A stretch of 64,000 nucleotides of DNA, taken from Marinomonas colpomeniae. GTDB lineage: Bacteria > Pseudomonadota > Gammaproteobacteria > Pseudomonadales > Marinomonadaceae. The stretch is taken from assembly GCF_014803385.1 (NCBI RefSeq), contig NZ_JACYFC010000002.1, positions 248,001-312,000 of the forward strand, read 5' to 3'. The notes under the pieces were generated by a model. It ran no database searches, was not told the origin of the DNA, and was given only the letters and a program-made list of their open reading frames with translations. Positions 36,163-45,023 of the stretch are shown here, piece after piece. Position numbers and translations under genes: made by a program. The stretch's first letter is position 1. The number at the start of each line of letters is the position of its first letter.

Positions 36163-37140
36163 ATGACCATTAAGAAGACTTTATTGATATGCGCAGCCGC
36201 ACTTGCTTTACCATTATCTGCGCAAGCTCAAGATGTATTGACTCTGTACACGAGCCAACCAAACAAAGATGCACAAATGACAGTGGATGCTTTTGAAGCG
36301 GCCAACCCGAATATTAAAGTGGAGTGGGTTCGCGACGGCACGACGAAATTGATGACTAAATTACGCGCAGAATTGTCTTCTGGTGTTGTGAAACCTGATG
36401 TTTTACTCATCGCTGATAGTGTGACAATGGAATCTATGGTGTCAGATGGTTATCTGGAATCTTACTTAAGCCCTAATCGCGCAGAATATGAAGACAGCTT
36501 GTACAGTGATAAAGGGTATTACTACGGTACTAAGCTAATTACGTCGGGTATCGTTCGTCATAAAAACGCCCCGCAATCACCAACCGATTGGTCTGATTTC
36601 ATCAAGCCTGCTTATAAAAATCAGGTTGCTATGCCAAGCCCTTTATATTCTGGTGCGGCTCTAATCCATCTTGCGACGTTAACAGATGAAAAAACGCTAG
36701 GTTGGAATTACTACGAGCAATTGCATACGAATCAAGTGAAAGCGCAAGGTGGTAATGGTGGTGTCCTAAAAGCTGTTGCATCTGGTACCAAACCTTATGG
36801 CGTCATTGTTGATTTCTTAGCCATTCGAGAAGCCGCTAAAGGCTCACCGATTGAGTTTATTTTCCCTAAAACAGGCGTGTCCATGGTGACTGAGCCGGTT
36901 GCGATTATGAAGGGCGCAAAAAATAAAGCAGCGGCAAAACGGTTTGTTGATTTTCTTTTGTCGAAAGAAGGTCAGCAGTTGGTATTGGAACAAGGTTACT
37001 TACCTGCACGAGGTGACATTGGTGTACCTGCAGGATTTCCTAAGCGTGATGATATTCGTTTAATGCCATTTGATGCCGCTAAAACACTAGAAAACAACGA
37101 AGCAAATAAAACTCGTTTTAGTAAGATCTTTGAAGGTTAA
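36163..37140 (+). CDS. ABC transporter substrate-binding protein, FbpA/AfuA/PhnS superfamily
   Basis: 325 residues with a signal peptide (about 1-23, ending AQAQ). It has the mature start DVLTLYTSQPNKDAQ and FVDFLLSKEGQ, both common to the iron, sugar-phosphate and aminoethylphosphonate binding proteins. The paired tyrosines that hold Fe3+ in FbpA are absent: the equivalent region reads KPYGVIVDFLAIREA. That favours a phosphate-bearing ligand over iron. AfuA binds hexose phosphates and PhnS binds 2-aminoethylphosphonate, which makes both plausible models. The ATG at 36163 (MTIKKTLL) starts the signal peptide; the upstream ATG at 36118 adds 15 residues. The permease gene follows after 5 bases. 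Confidence 0.85.
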   Translation: MTIKKTLLICAAALALPLSAQAQDVLTLYTSQPNKDAQMTVDAFEAANPNIKVEWVRDGTTKLMTKLRAELSSGVVKPDVLLIADSVTMESMVSDGYLESYLSPNRAEYEDSLYSDKGYYYGTKLITSGIVRHKNAPQSPTDWSDFIKPAYKNQVAMPSPLYSGAALIHLATLTDEKTLGWNYYEQLHTNQVKAQGGNGGVLKAVASGTKPYGVIVDFLAIREAAKGSPIEFIFPKTGVSMVTEPVAIMKGAKNKAAAKRFVDFLLSKEGQQLVLEQGYLPARGDIGVPAGFPKRDDIRLMPFDAAKTLENNEANKTRFSKIFEG

Positions 37141-37145
37141 GAAAT

Positions 37146-38873
37146 ATGACACCTTCTTTGATCAAAGCACGCTTTGTAGATGGACCTTCCATGGATAGCC
37201 AGCTTCGCTGGTTATCCATAGGATTGTTCGTTTTAATTGCAGCATTAAGTGTTGTGCCGAGCTTACGTTTGCTGGTGGAGGCTCTAAGTCAAGTTACCTT
37301 ATCAGCGTCCTCACCTTTGGCAGAAGTCTTGCGTAGCGAGCGAACTTGGATTGCGTTGGGGAACAGTTTTTATACTTCAGGCCTAGGGACTTTAATTGCT
37401 GTTCTTTTGGGTTGCGGTTTTGGTTTTGTAACAACGTTAACTAACATCCGTGGTCGTGCGATTTGGGTGTTCTGTTTTATGTTACCCATGATGATTCCGC
37501 CACAAGTAACGGCACTGAGTTGGTTACAGCTATTTGGACCGGCAAGTCCTATCTTAAATACGCTCGGCCTTGCACCTGCATTAGGTAGTCCACAGCCAAT
37601 GTATTCCGCAGAAGGTATTGCCTTGTTGTTAGGTATACAAAGTGCACCGTTAGTCTATCTTGCACTTCGAACTCAGCTTATTGCTCTACCGCAGGATTTA
37701 TTAGAAGCAGCACAATTAGCAAAGGCCTCTCCGTTTCGTGTTTGGATTGACATCATTGTGCCTCTTTGTCGTAGTGCTATTGTTGCTGGTGCTGCGTTGG
37801 CTTTTGTGTCTTCACTGGGGAATTTTGGCATTCCTGCCATGCTCGGTATTCCTGCCGGTTACATTGTTTTACCGACTTTGATTTATCAGCAAATGGCTGG
37901 ATTTGGCAATGATATGCTGAGTCAAGTTGCAGGTCTGTCGATGATCATCGCGCTATTAGTGTTAGCGGGTATGTTGCTGCAGCAATGGTTACAGCAACGT
38001 AGTCGTTATTCCTTATTAGGGCACACTGCTCAGTCTATTTCTTTTCGTTTACAACGCTGGCGTTTACCTCTTGAATTATTACTCGCCTCGATTCTGTGTT
38101 TCATTTTAGTGGCGCCGTTATTCGCTTTGATCGTGAGTTCTTTGGTGCCTGCTTTGGGCATGCCTCTCACATTAGACACACTCACTTTCTCCGCTTTTTA
38201 CGAAATGATAAGCCGTCAGGGTGTCACCAAGCGCGCTTTTGAAAACAGTGTTTTTCTTGCTTTCGTAAGTGCTTTTGTCCTGATGGTTGTTTCTTTGCCA
38301 TTGGGTTATCTCTTGATGCGTTTGCCAATGCGTACCAGAGCGGTGATCGCCAGTTTGATCGAAGTGCCTTATGCCATTCCCGGCATTGTCTTAGCGATTG
38401 CCTTTATTTTGTTGTTTGCCAAACCTCTACCTTTTATCGAAGTAAGTTTGTACGGCACCTTAGGGATTATTTTCTTAGCGTACCTTTCTTGTTTTTTAAG
38501 CGTGTGTCTGAAACCCGTATTGAGCGCAATGTCACAGTTAGATCCAGCTCTAGAAGAGGCGGCTCAATTAGCGGGTGCACGACCACTTAAGCGATTGGTC
38601 GATATTATTTTACCGCTCACTGCCCCCGCTTTTTTTGCGGGTGGTTTGTTGGTTTTCCTTATCTCGATAAATGAGCTGACGGTTTCCGCTTTATTATGGA
38701 GTGCAGGAAATGAAACATTAGGGGTACTGATCTTCAATTTAGATGAAAGTGGTGACAGTGTGCTTGCTTCTGCTATTGCCGTGCTGGTTGTGATGCTGGT
38801 GGCTGGGCTAATGAGTTTACTGAGCCTGTTTGCTCCTCGACTGCCGAAAGGAGTTATTCCATGGCACGATTAG
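37146..38873 (+). CDS. ABC transporter permease, two fused permease domains
   Basis: 575 residues with about twelve membrane helices in two halves. EAA-type coupling loops are seen in each: EAAQLAKASPFRVWIDIIVP (near residues 187-206) and EEAAQLAGARPLKRLVDII (near residues 471-489). This fused form is shared by FbpB, AfuB and PhnU-like permeases. It makes a complete channel on its own. The gene overlaps the ATPase gene by 13 bases. Confidence 0.9.
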   Translation: MTPSLIKARFVDGPSMDSQLRWLSIGLFVLIAALSVVPSLRLLVEALSQVTLSASSPLAEVLRSERTWIALGNSFYTSGLGTLIAVLLGCGFGFVTTLTNIRGRAIWVFCFMLPMMIPPQVTALSWLQLFGPASPILNTLGLAPALGSPQPMYSAEGIALLLGIQSAPLVYLALRTQLIALPQDLLEAAQLAKASPFRVWIDIIVPLCRSAIVAGAALAFVSSLGNFGIPAMLGIPAGYIVLPTLIYQQMAGFGNDMLSQVAGLSMIIALLVLAGMLLQQWLQQRSRYSLLGHTAQSISFRLQRWRLPLELLLASILCFILVAPLFALIVSSLVPALGMPLTLDTLTFSAFYEMISRQGVTKRAFENSVFLAFVSAFVLMVVSLPLGYLLMRLPMRTRAVIASLIEVPYAIPGIVLAIAFILLFAKPLPFIEVSLYGTLGIIFLAYLSCFLSVCLKPVLSAMSQLDPALEEAAQLAGARPLKRLVDIILPLTAPAFFAGGLLVFLISINELTVSALLWSAGNETLGVLIFNLDESGDSVLASAIAVLVVMLVAGLMSLLSLFAPRLPKGVIPWHD

Positions 38874-39904
38874 TATTAGACAATATTCATAAGTCATTTC
38901 ACGGGGAATCTGTGGTGAAAGGTTTAAACCTAACCATTGAACCCGGTGAATTTGTTGCGTTACTTGGTCCAAGTGGTTGTGGGAAGTCCACTATTTTAAG
39001 AATGTTGGCTGGCTTTGAACCTGTTTCCGACGGGAAGATCCTTCATGGAGATATCTGTCTTTCTAGCAGTAAGCAGCATGTATCAACGGAAGACAGAAAT
39101 TTCGGCATGGTCTTTCAATCGTATGCGCTTTGGCCACATATGAGTGTGAAAGACAATGTGGGCTACCCGCTTAAGGTACAAAAAATCAAATCGGATGAGC
39201 GTGACAGACGCATTCAAGAAGCGTTAGAAATTGTCCAGCTTGAAGAATACGCAGGTCGATTACCTGCGCAACTTAGTGGTGGACAGCGACAACGTGTAGC
39301 ACTTGCCCGTAGTTTGGTTACTGAACCTGATGTTGTGCTATTTGATGAGCCGCTTGCTAATTTAGACAGACATTTACGCGCAAAAATGGAAGAAACTTTT
39401 CGTGCGTTCCATAAACGAACTGGCGCTACCATAGTGTATGTGACCCACGATCAGTCTGAAGCCATGTCACTTGCAGATCGGATAGCTGTATTGAAGAAAG
39501 GGGAATTAGTGCAGTGGGGAACGCCTCAAGCGCTTTACGCCACGCCGAAAAATACTTGGTTAGCAAACTTCATTGGTCGGGGTTCAGTGTTGAAGGTGAG
39601 CGAAATCGCACCTCAACAATACGTTAACAGTACAGACTTGCATGATTTGATTGAAAGGTATTCTTCTGAACAAGTATTTAGCTCTGTACTGGTCAGGCCC
39701 CAAGATATTAATTTTGTACCTATAGGTGACCTATCTATTGTTGTGACAGTAAATAACTGCATCTTCCGTGGCGAGAGATATGACGTAGAGCTAACACTAG
39801 AAGACGGTCAAAAATTGCTTACTTACAACGATATGCCGATGACAGTGAATAGTCAGCATCACATTCGTCTTGAGCAAGCGTGGTCACTTGAGAGTGAATC
39901 ATGA
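38861..39904 (+). CDS. ABC transporter ATP-binding protein, FbpC/PotA type
   Basis: 347 residues. Walker A is GPSGCGKST (about 33-41), signature [14 protein letters not shown], Walker B VVLFDEPLANLD and the switch His in YVTHDQSEAM. A C-terminal TOBE-like regulatory domain follows (about 240-347). It energises the fused permease. The stop overlaps the start of the metallo-beta-lactamase gene by 4 bases (ATGA), so transport and enzyme genes are one translational unit. Confidence 0.92.
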   Translation: MARLVLDNIHKSFHGESVVKGLNLTIEPGEFVALLGPSGCGKSTILRMLAGFEPVSDGKILHGDICLSSSKQHVSTEDRNFGMVFQSYALWPHMSVKDNVGYPLKVQKIKSDERDRRIQEALEIVQLEEYAGRLPAQLSGGQRQRVALARSLVTEPDVVLFDEPLANLDRHLRAKMEETFRAFHKRTGATIVYVTHDQSEAMSLADRIAVLKKGELVQWGTPQALYATPKNTWLANFIGRGSVLKVSEIAPQQYVNSTDLHDLIERYSSEQVFSSVLVRPQDINFVPIGDLSIVVTVNNCIFRGERYDVELTLEDGQKLLTYNDMPMTVNSQHHIRLEQAWSLESES

Positions 39905-40986
39905 AGGTTAGTATTGATATCCTCAGTGGCGCAGGTCGAAAAACAGCGGCTGCGATTTTAGTGACTTATCAAGCCTCTCTTGAGTCACAGAAAATTCGTT
40001 TTTTATTGGATGCTGGCGGTGCATTAGAAGTTGGTGAAGTCAAAGGCTGGACTCAACCAGATAATTTAGATGCCATTTTTATTTCTCATGATCATGAAGA
40101 CCATATGGGTGGACTTAAAGACATAGACGGAAACGTTCCTGTCTATGCGACAGCACCAGTTCAACCATGGCTTCCTAAACATCTCAATATGCATGAACTA
40201 CCTGTGAGTGGAACGATTTCTGTATGTGGAATTGAAATTACTACAGGGTCTGCTGGGCATTCATTTGGTGGAGTGTGGCTGCATCTAAATATAGGGAATG
40301 GCGTGTTTTACAGTGGTGATTTTAGTTTAGAGTCAACCTTGTACCCATTCACTATGCCTCCTAAAGCAAGTGTATCCCTGCTTGATGCTTCTTATGGATT
40401 ATATGACCACTCTCTTGAGCAAGGTAAGCAATCGTTGCTGACGTTTTTAAATGAGGACAAGTCTCTGCTCATGCCAGTGCCCCAAACAGGGCGGGCACTA
40501 GAAATTGCTTGCTGGTTAACTTCTATAGGCATCGAAGATTGGACGCTAGGAAGTGATTGTCTATCACCAGAAATGGCATTGGCCGCTCCAGTAGACAGTA
40601 TCTGTGAAGGCGCTCGCTTAATATTGAAGGATATAAAACACCAGCCATTTAACCCTAATGCCAAAGTGATTTTATGTGGTGACCCTGATGGCATGAGCGG
40701 CATTGCTGCGGAGCTGTTATTACAGCCAGAATATTACTTACCTGTTTATACGGGACATCTTCCTGAGCATGCTCGTGAAGCGGTTAGCGAGGACAAAGCA
40801 TATTTTGTACGTTGGAATGTACATCCGCGTAAACAGGACTTAAAACGTCTTATTGACCACCTAGAATGTGATACCTGTTGTCCTCTTTTTAATGGCATGA
40901 AAGACCTACAAGAGTGGCGAGCCGCGCTTGGTCCAAGTATCACGTCACAAACCTATATCGAGCAAACCTATGAAATTAATCCGTAA
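39901..40986 (+). CDS. Metallo-beta-lactamase fold protein with beta-CASP-like architecture
   Basis: 361 residues. The metal motif is HDHEDH (63-68); further ligands are likely His120 (GHSFGG) and Asp140 (YSGDFS). The later part follows the beta-CASP plan: LLDASYG (about 160-166), MPVPQTGRALEI (about 191-202), VILCGDPDGMSGIAAELL (about 256-273) and a C-terminal His in VHPRKQDLKRLI (His308). That plan is used by RNA/DNA nucleases such as CPSF73 and RNase J, but the match is partial. A phosphodiesterase acting on a small imported molecule is equally possible. It is coupled to the transporter upstream (ATGA) and overlaps the histidine phosphatase gene downstream. Confidence 0.78.
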   Translation: MKVSIDILSGAGRKTAAAILVTYQASLESQKIRFLLDAGGALEVGEVKGWTQPDNLDAIFISHDHEDHMGGLKDIDGNVPVYATAPVQPWLPKHLNMHELPVSGTISVCGIEITTGSAGHSFGGVWLHLNIGNGVFYSGDFSLESTLYPFTMPPKASVSLLDASYGLYDHSLEQGKQSLLTFLNEDKSLLMPVPQTGRALEIACWLTSIGIEDWTLGSDCLSPEMALAAPVDSICEGARLILKDIKHQPFNPNAKVILCGDPDGMSGIAAELLLQPEYYLPVYTGHLPEHAREAVSEDKAYFVRWNVHPRKQDLKRLIDHLECDTCCPLFNGMKDLQEWRAALGPSITSQTYIEQTYEINP

Positions 40987-41548
40987 ACCCTTCGTGTTCG
41001 CCCGTCATGCTCAAAGCACATTTAATGCGGCTCACCTCATTGGTGGTTTTACAGACAGTCCACTTAGTGAGCATGGTATTGAGCAAGCAAAAAATGCCGC
41101 ACCGATTTTGAGTGATGCATTAAATAACGATTTAAACAGTACTAAATGGAGTGTTGTGGTTACCAGTACCTTACAACGAACTCAGCAAACGGCTTTTTAT
41201 GCTGTACCTAATCAGACGATAACCCCTTATGAACAGCTTAAAGAAAGGAATTGGGGGGATTTAGAAGGAGTTCCTATAGAGCAGCAATTGCCTTATGAAG
41301 TGACGCCACCGAATGGCGAGCCTTGGGACACTTTTGAAACGCGAATCATCAATGCGCTAAATGATATTTTACGACAGTATCCGCAACCTCTTATTATTGC
41401 TCACTCTGGCGTTTATAGAGTGTTGAATAATGTGATTAACGGAACACCTTATTGTCCCAGAATTGGCAATGTTTCACCTATTTCTTTCATACCTAGCCAA
41501 GATGAAAATGGCTGGAAAATCACTCCCCTTAAAGGAAATTCGATATGA
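40970..41548 (+). CDS. Histidine phosphatase family protein
   Basis: 192 residues. The phosphohistidine motif is FARHAQS (Arg12, His13) and the acid residue appears in LKERNWGDLEG; a second catalytic histidine is in IIAHSGVYR. It removes or moves phosphate on a small substrate. The ATG at 40970 puts the RH motif at the normal position near the N-terminus; the frame from 40928 only adds read-through from the gene before. It overlaps both neighbours (17 and 4 bases). Confidence 0.87.
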   Translation: MKLIRKPFVFARHAQSTFNAAHLIGGFTDSPLSEHGIEQAKNAAPILSDALNNDLNSTKWSVVVTSTLQRTQQTAFYAVPNQTITPYEQLKERNWGDLEGVPIEQQLPYEVTPPNGEPWDTFETRIINALNDILRQYPQPLIIAHSGVYRVLNNVINGTPYCPRIGNVSPISFIPSQDENGWKITPLKGNSI

Positions 41549-41997
41549 CCAAACACGCTGTTATTGTTGACTTAGATGGCACACTTGCAGAATTTGACCA
41601 CACTCAAGTTGCCCACTGGGTGTTGGGTGCAGAAAAACATTGGGATCCGTTTTTTGAACATATGAAAAATGCACCTGTGATTGAAAATATTTTGCGGTTG
41701 GTCACTATTCTAAAGCAACAAGGGCAATCTATTTTGATTTGTAGTGGTCGCCCTGAATCACACAAACAACACTCTATAGAATGGATGCAGCGGTATAACG
41801 TTCCTTTTGATGGCGTTTATTTACGTCCCGAAAATGCGGATGAAGTGCCTGATGAAGAGGTGAAAAAAGTTCTTTTACAGAAAATTCACAATGATGGGTT
41901 CTCGCCTTGGTTAGTATTAGACGACCGAGATGCGGTAGTGGCTGGGTGGCGTAATTTAGGATTGACATGTTTGCAATGTGCGCCGGGAGATTTTTAA
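41545..41997 (+). CDS. HAD phosphatase resembling the Pnkp 3'-phosphatase domain
   Basis: 150 residues. The HAD nucleophile motif is VDLDGTLAEF (Asp9, Asp11), motif II is ICSGRPESHK, and the end LDDRDAVVAGWRNLGLTC followed by APGDF closely follows the end of the phage T4 polynucleotide kinase phosphatase domain (IDDRTQVVEMW...ASGDF). That domain removes 3'-phosphates or opens 2',3'-cyclic phosphates on RNA. As a stand-alone protein it may act on a small nucleotide or sugar phosphate. It is the last gene of the importer operon and overlaps the histidine phosphatase gene by 4 bases. Confidence 0.83.
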   Translation: MTKHAVIVDLDGTLAEFDHTQVAHWVLGAEKHWDPFFEHMKNAPVIENILRLVTILKQQGQSILICSGRPESHKQHSIEWMQRYNVPFDGVYLRPENADEVPDEEVKKVLLQKIHNDGFSPWLVLDDRDAVVAGWRNLGLTCLQCAPGDF

Positions 41998-42043
41998 TCA
42001 ACATAAACTCTACTATATAGCCATTCATCTTGTCTCAAGTTAG

Positions 42044-42076
42044 CATGGAGCCCCTTTTCTTAGAAGGCGCTCCATG
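42044..42076. terminator. Terminator between convergent HAD and GGCT genes
   Basis: CATGGAGC (42044-42051) and GCTCCATG (42069-42076) enclose a second CCTT/AAGG stem. The plus side is followed by TTTC. Confidence 0.75.
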
Positions 42077-42092
42077 TTTCAAAGGATAGATA

Positions 42093-42515
42093 TTAAGCGA
42101 CTTGTCCTGCCTCAGATCTTTCTTGGTTATGCATAGCTCCTCTGGAAAAACGCTCCCAATCACCAGCCTCCATATAAGGCGCATTGTTTAACGGTTGATT
42201 ATATAAATAAATCCAACCTGGACCATAAGGTGAAAAAACACGCTTTCGAGTATGAGTTGAGGTTTTGATTTCTTCTGGGTCGTAGTTCTCAAGGCGATCC
42301 AACTCTTCCAACACTTCTTCTGATATTTCATACCATTCTACTCGAATACGACCACTGTCATCGTGGGTAAAGACAACACCTGGAAGCTCACCTAAGTTGT
42401 ACATGCGAAATCCAGTCAACCAACCATGACCGATGCGTTTGCATTCGCTAATTAATGAGTGATTATTTAAACCCTCGCGAAGAGTTCCATATACAGCAAC
42501 AATGGTGGTCGGCAT
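42093..42515 (-). CDS. Gamma-glutamylcyclotransferase-like protein (YtfP/GGACT type)
   Basis: 140 residues. The fold's entry motif is VAVYGTLREGLNNH (about residues 5-18), and the acid Glu lies in LEELDRLENYDPEE. Members cyclise gamma-glutamyl or gamma-glutamylamine compounds; the substrate is unknown. The ATG at 42515 puts YGTL near the N-terminus as in the family, while the frame to 42611 adds 32 unrelated residues. It is the second GGCT-fold protein in the window and is not similar enough to the first to be a recent copy. Confidence 0.82.
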   Translation of the reverse strand: MPTTIVAVYGTLREGLNNHSLISECKRIGHGWLTGFRMYNLGELPGVVFTHDDSGRIRVEWYEISEEVLEELDRLENYDPEEIKTSTHTRKRVFSPYGPGWIYLYNQPLNNAPYMEAGDWERFSRGAMHNQERSEAGQVA

Positions 42516-42674
42516 GAATGTAGTCCGTTTATTAGAAGTGAAAGTGCACAAGATGAACTTGCTGAGAGCCCATTTCAAGGTGCTTAGAGGAAAATTACAC
42601 TGCCATGACACATCCTTGAGCCATTCATGAGGTTACTTGCATTTATGTGCACTATAGCGCCTAAATCAGATAGA

Positions 42675-43727
42675 TTAAGCGTGAGCTTTTTCATGGTCGA
42701 GTAACCACTTTTTGCGTTCTAATCCGCCAGCATATCCGGTTAGACTTCCATCTTTTCCAATCACTCTATGGCAAGGAATAACGATAGCAATACGGTTCAT
42801 TCCATTGGCTCTTGCAACCGCGCGAACGGCTTTTGGGTTGTTCAATCGAGTGGCTTGTTCTTGGTAACTTGCGGTAGTAGCAAAGGGAATATCACACAAA
42901 GCTTTCCAAACGGACTTCTGAAATTCTGTCCCTGGTGTATGAAGCTTCACAGTGAAGTCTTTTCGTCGGCCGAGGAAATACTCTTCCAGTTCTTTTTTCA
43001 TCTGCTTAGTGTGAGTATTTTCGCCAGCCATGATAGGCGCTTTCAGGCGGCGCTGTAAGTCTTCGAATTCTGTTTCAAGCATACGGCGATCTACAAACTC
43101 CAAAAGGCAAATTCCGTCGTCTGAGGCACACACAAACATAGGGCCAATGGGTGTGGTGAGTCTATCGATTAAAATCACAGGGTTCTCCAAATTTAATGTG
43201 GGCGAATGGCCCAACAGCTTTTTAAAAGTGTAACCGAAACCACTCAAAGAGTCGTAGCCTGAATCTAACGCTGTGTTGGTCGCTGTTTTACCATTCTTTA
43301 ATTCTTGAAAAGCATAATTGATTCGGTACATACGTTGAAAGGTTTGAAACGTCATGCCGTAATGCTGATTAAACCAACGACGTAAAAAAATAGGACGAAT
43401 GCCTGCTTCGACAAGTTGCTCATCGGTGATTTTTGCTTTGGTGCAATCTCGCACAAGATCCATCGCGGCTTGAACTTCATAAGGCGCTTCATGAGCATTT
43501 TGGGTAGGACGACAGACTTTACAAGGACGAAAGCCCGCGTCCATCGCATCTTTAAAGTGAGTATAAAACAACACATTTTTACGCTTAGGTTTGCGGGCAC
43601 GACAGGTGGCGATACAAAAAATTGATGTGGTTGTCACGCCCACAAAAAACACGCCGACATAACTCGATGTACGGTTTATCAATGCCTGATAATAATGATC
43701 GGCTTGTTTTTCATCGGTTATTAACAT
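42675..43727 (-). CDS. ada: Bifunctional DNA methylphosphotriester/O6-methylguanine methyltransferase and activator Ada
   Basis: 350 residues with all parts of Ada. The N-terminal zinc domain has Cys38, Cys42, Cys69 and Cys72 at the same positions as in E. coli Ada. An AraC-type DNA-binding domain covers about 85-180, and the C-terminal alkyltransferase has the active-site PCHRV with Cys319. It accepts methyl groups from damaged DNA and, once methylated at Cys38, activates its own gene and repair genes in E. coli. It stands alone here; no alkB or alkA is adjacent, but a tag gene lies about 14 kb away. Confidence 0.95.
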   Translation of the reverse strand: MLITDEKQADHYYQALINRTSSYVGVFFVGVTTTSIFCIATCRARKPKRKNVLFYTHFKDAMDAGFRPCKVCRPTQNAHEAPYEVQAAMDLVRDCTKAKITDEQLVEAGIRPIFLRRWFNQHYGMTFQTFQRMYRINYAFQELKNGKTATNTALDSGYDSLSGFGYTFKKLLGHSPTLNLENPVILIDRLTTPIGPMFVCASDDGICLLEFVDRRMLETEFEDLQRRLKAPIMAGENTHTKQMKKELEEYFLGRRKDFTVKLHTPGTEFQKSVWKALCDIPFATTASYQEQATRLNNPKAVRAVARANGMNRIAIVIPCHRVIGKDGSLTGYAGGLERKKWLLDHEKAHA

Positions 43728-43966
43728 GCTTACACTCGTTGGCGTTTTCTCTGTGCTATGGAATACAACACTCAGTCATCTAAGGTTAAGCCATCGTACT
43801 TAAAAACGACAACCGAAAACTGGACGAGTATTTTTATAAAGTGTTTTATGAAATTGTTTAGCAGTTGAATTAGAAATAACCTTTTGTTTGTCATTGGTTT
43901 TTTCCTTATTATGCGGCCTCTTTTGATTTTCTTCTGACTCGTATTTGGTAGTTTAAGGGCGATGTT

Positions 43967-44728
43967 ATGGATTACAGCTTATTTACTGTGACTTTGTTGA
44001 TGGGCACAGGATTTGTGGCCGGTATTATTAATACGCTTGCTGGTGGCGGTTCTAACCTGACCTTACCCGCATTAATGGTGATGGGGATGCCAGCAGACAT
44101 CGCTAACGCCACCAATCGGGTTGGCGTTTTTCTGCAAAATGTCACAGCAACATTTGGTTTTCGTAAAGCCAAAAAGCTCGATACTGTCGACATCCTGCCT
44201 GTGATGATACCTTCTTTAGTTGGTGGTGTAGTTGGGGCTTTTGCTGCGAGTTACGCGCCAGAAGCTTGGTTAAAACCTTTACTCCTTGGCGCGATGATTA
44301 GCATGACGCTCATTATGATTGTTCGTCCAGCCATGATTGCGCCACCAGAAGGTACGGTTCCATTTAAAGTCAGAGAAAAACCGAGCGCTTGGATCGCCTT
44401 ATTTATCGCAGGGGGTTACGGTGGCTTTGTTCAAGCGGGTGTTGGTTTTATCTTGATTGCGGCGCTAGCAGGGACATTACGTTATGACTTAGTACGTACT
44501 AACGCTTTAAAAATGGTCTGTACACTTGGTTTTACTGCGTTAGCGCTTGGCGTGTTCATTTGGAATGACCAAATCCTTTGGATTCCAGGATTAATACTGG
44601 CATCTGGAACTATGTTGGGTTCATACCTTGCGGTTAAGCTCGCGATAAAAGCTAACCCAAATCATCTCAAATGGTTTTTATTAGTGATGACAATTTGCGG
44701 TAGTACTGCCGCTTTGTTGAGTGACTAA
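43967..44728 (+). CDS. TauE/SafE family membrane permease
   Basis: 253 residues with about eight helices and the family's twin glycine-rich signatures: GFVAGIINTLAGGGSNLTLP (near 15-34) and GGYGGFVQAGVGFILIAAL (near 149-167). It probably moves a small organosulfur or carboxylate anion. It is distinct from the other TauE/SafE gene at 2181-2984. No neighbouring sulfur-metabolism gene helps to name the substrate. Confidence 0.85.
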   Translation: MDYSLFTVTLLMGTGFVAGIINTLAGGGSNLTLPALMVMGMPADIANATNRVGVFLQNVTATFGFRKAKKLDTVDILPVMIPSLVGGVVGAFAASYAPEAWLKPLLLGAMISMTLIMIVRPAMIAPPEGTVPFKVREKPSAWIALFIAGGYGGFVQAGVGFILIAALAGTLRYDLVRTNALKMVCTLGFTALALGVFIWNDQILWIPGLILASGTMLGSYLAVKLAIKANPNHLKWFLLVMTICGSTAALLSD

Positions 44729-45023
44729 TGGTTTATTATTTTTCCTCTTAAGTAGTTATTTTCTATTAGTTTTTATGACTTTTTTACAATATATATAAGT
44801 CTTACATTTTTAGTCATTTCTAATGGCGATTAAGCTGACAAAATAGTATCGTTGCTCCCGGTACCGACGGAGCACTAGTTTATATAAAAGTAGCCATAAA
44901 GCTTTATGCGTTATGACGTCAAACTTCTCTTTAAATACACTACTTAGCTTTCACTCGATTTATCCTATTAACAATGGAACTAATTCACACAGCCTTACAA
45001 AGACTGTGCTTTAGGAGATGCAA
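44729..45023. other. 295-base leader of the large membrane protein gene
   Basis: AT-rich, no reading frame. It should hold the promoter of the gene that follows; no operator is evident. Confidence 0.4.

Noticed and set aside
36163..39904. Annotation of this ABC system as an Fe3+ transporter (FbpABC)
   Set aside because: The binding protein has no tyrosine pair at the FbpA iron site, and the operon carries phosphatases and a DeoR regulator instead of iron genes; no Fur box is seen in its promoter.
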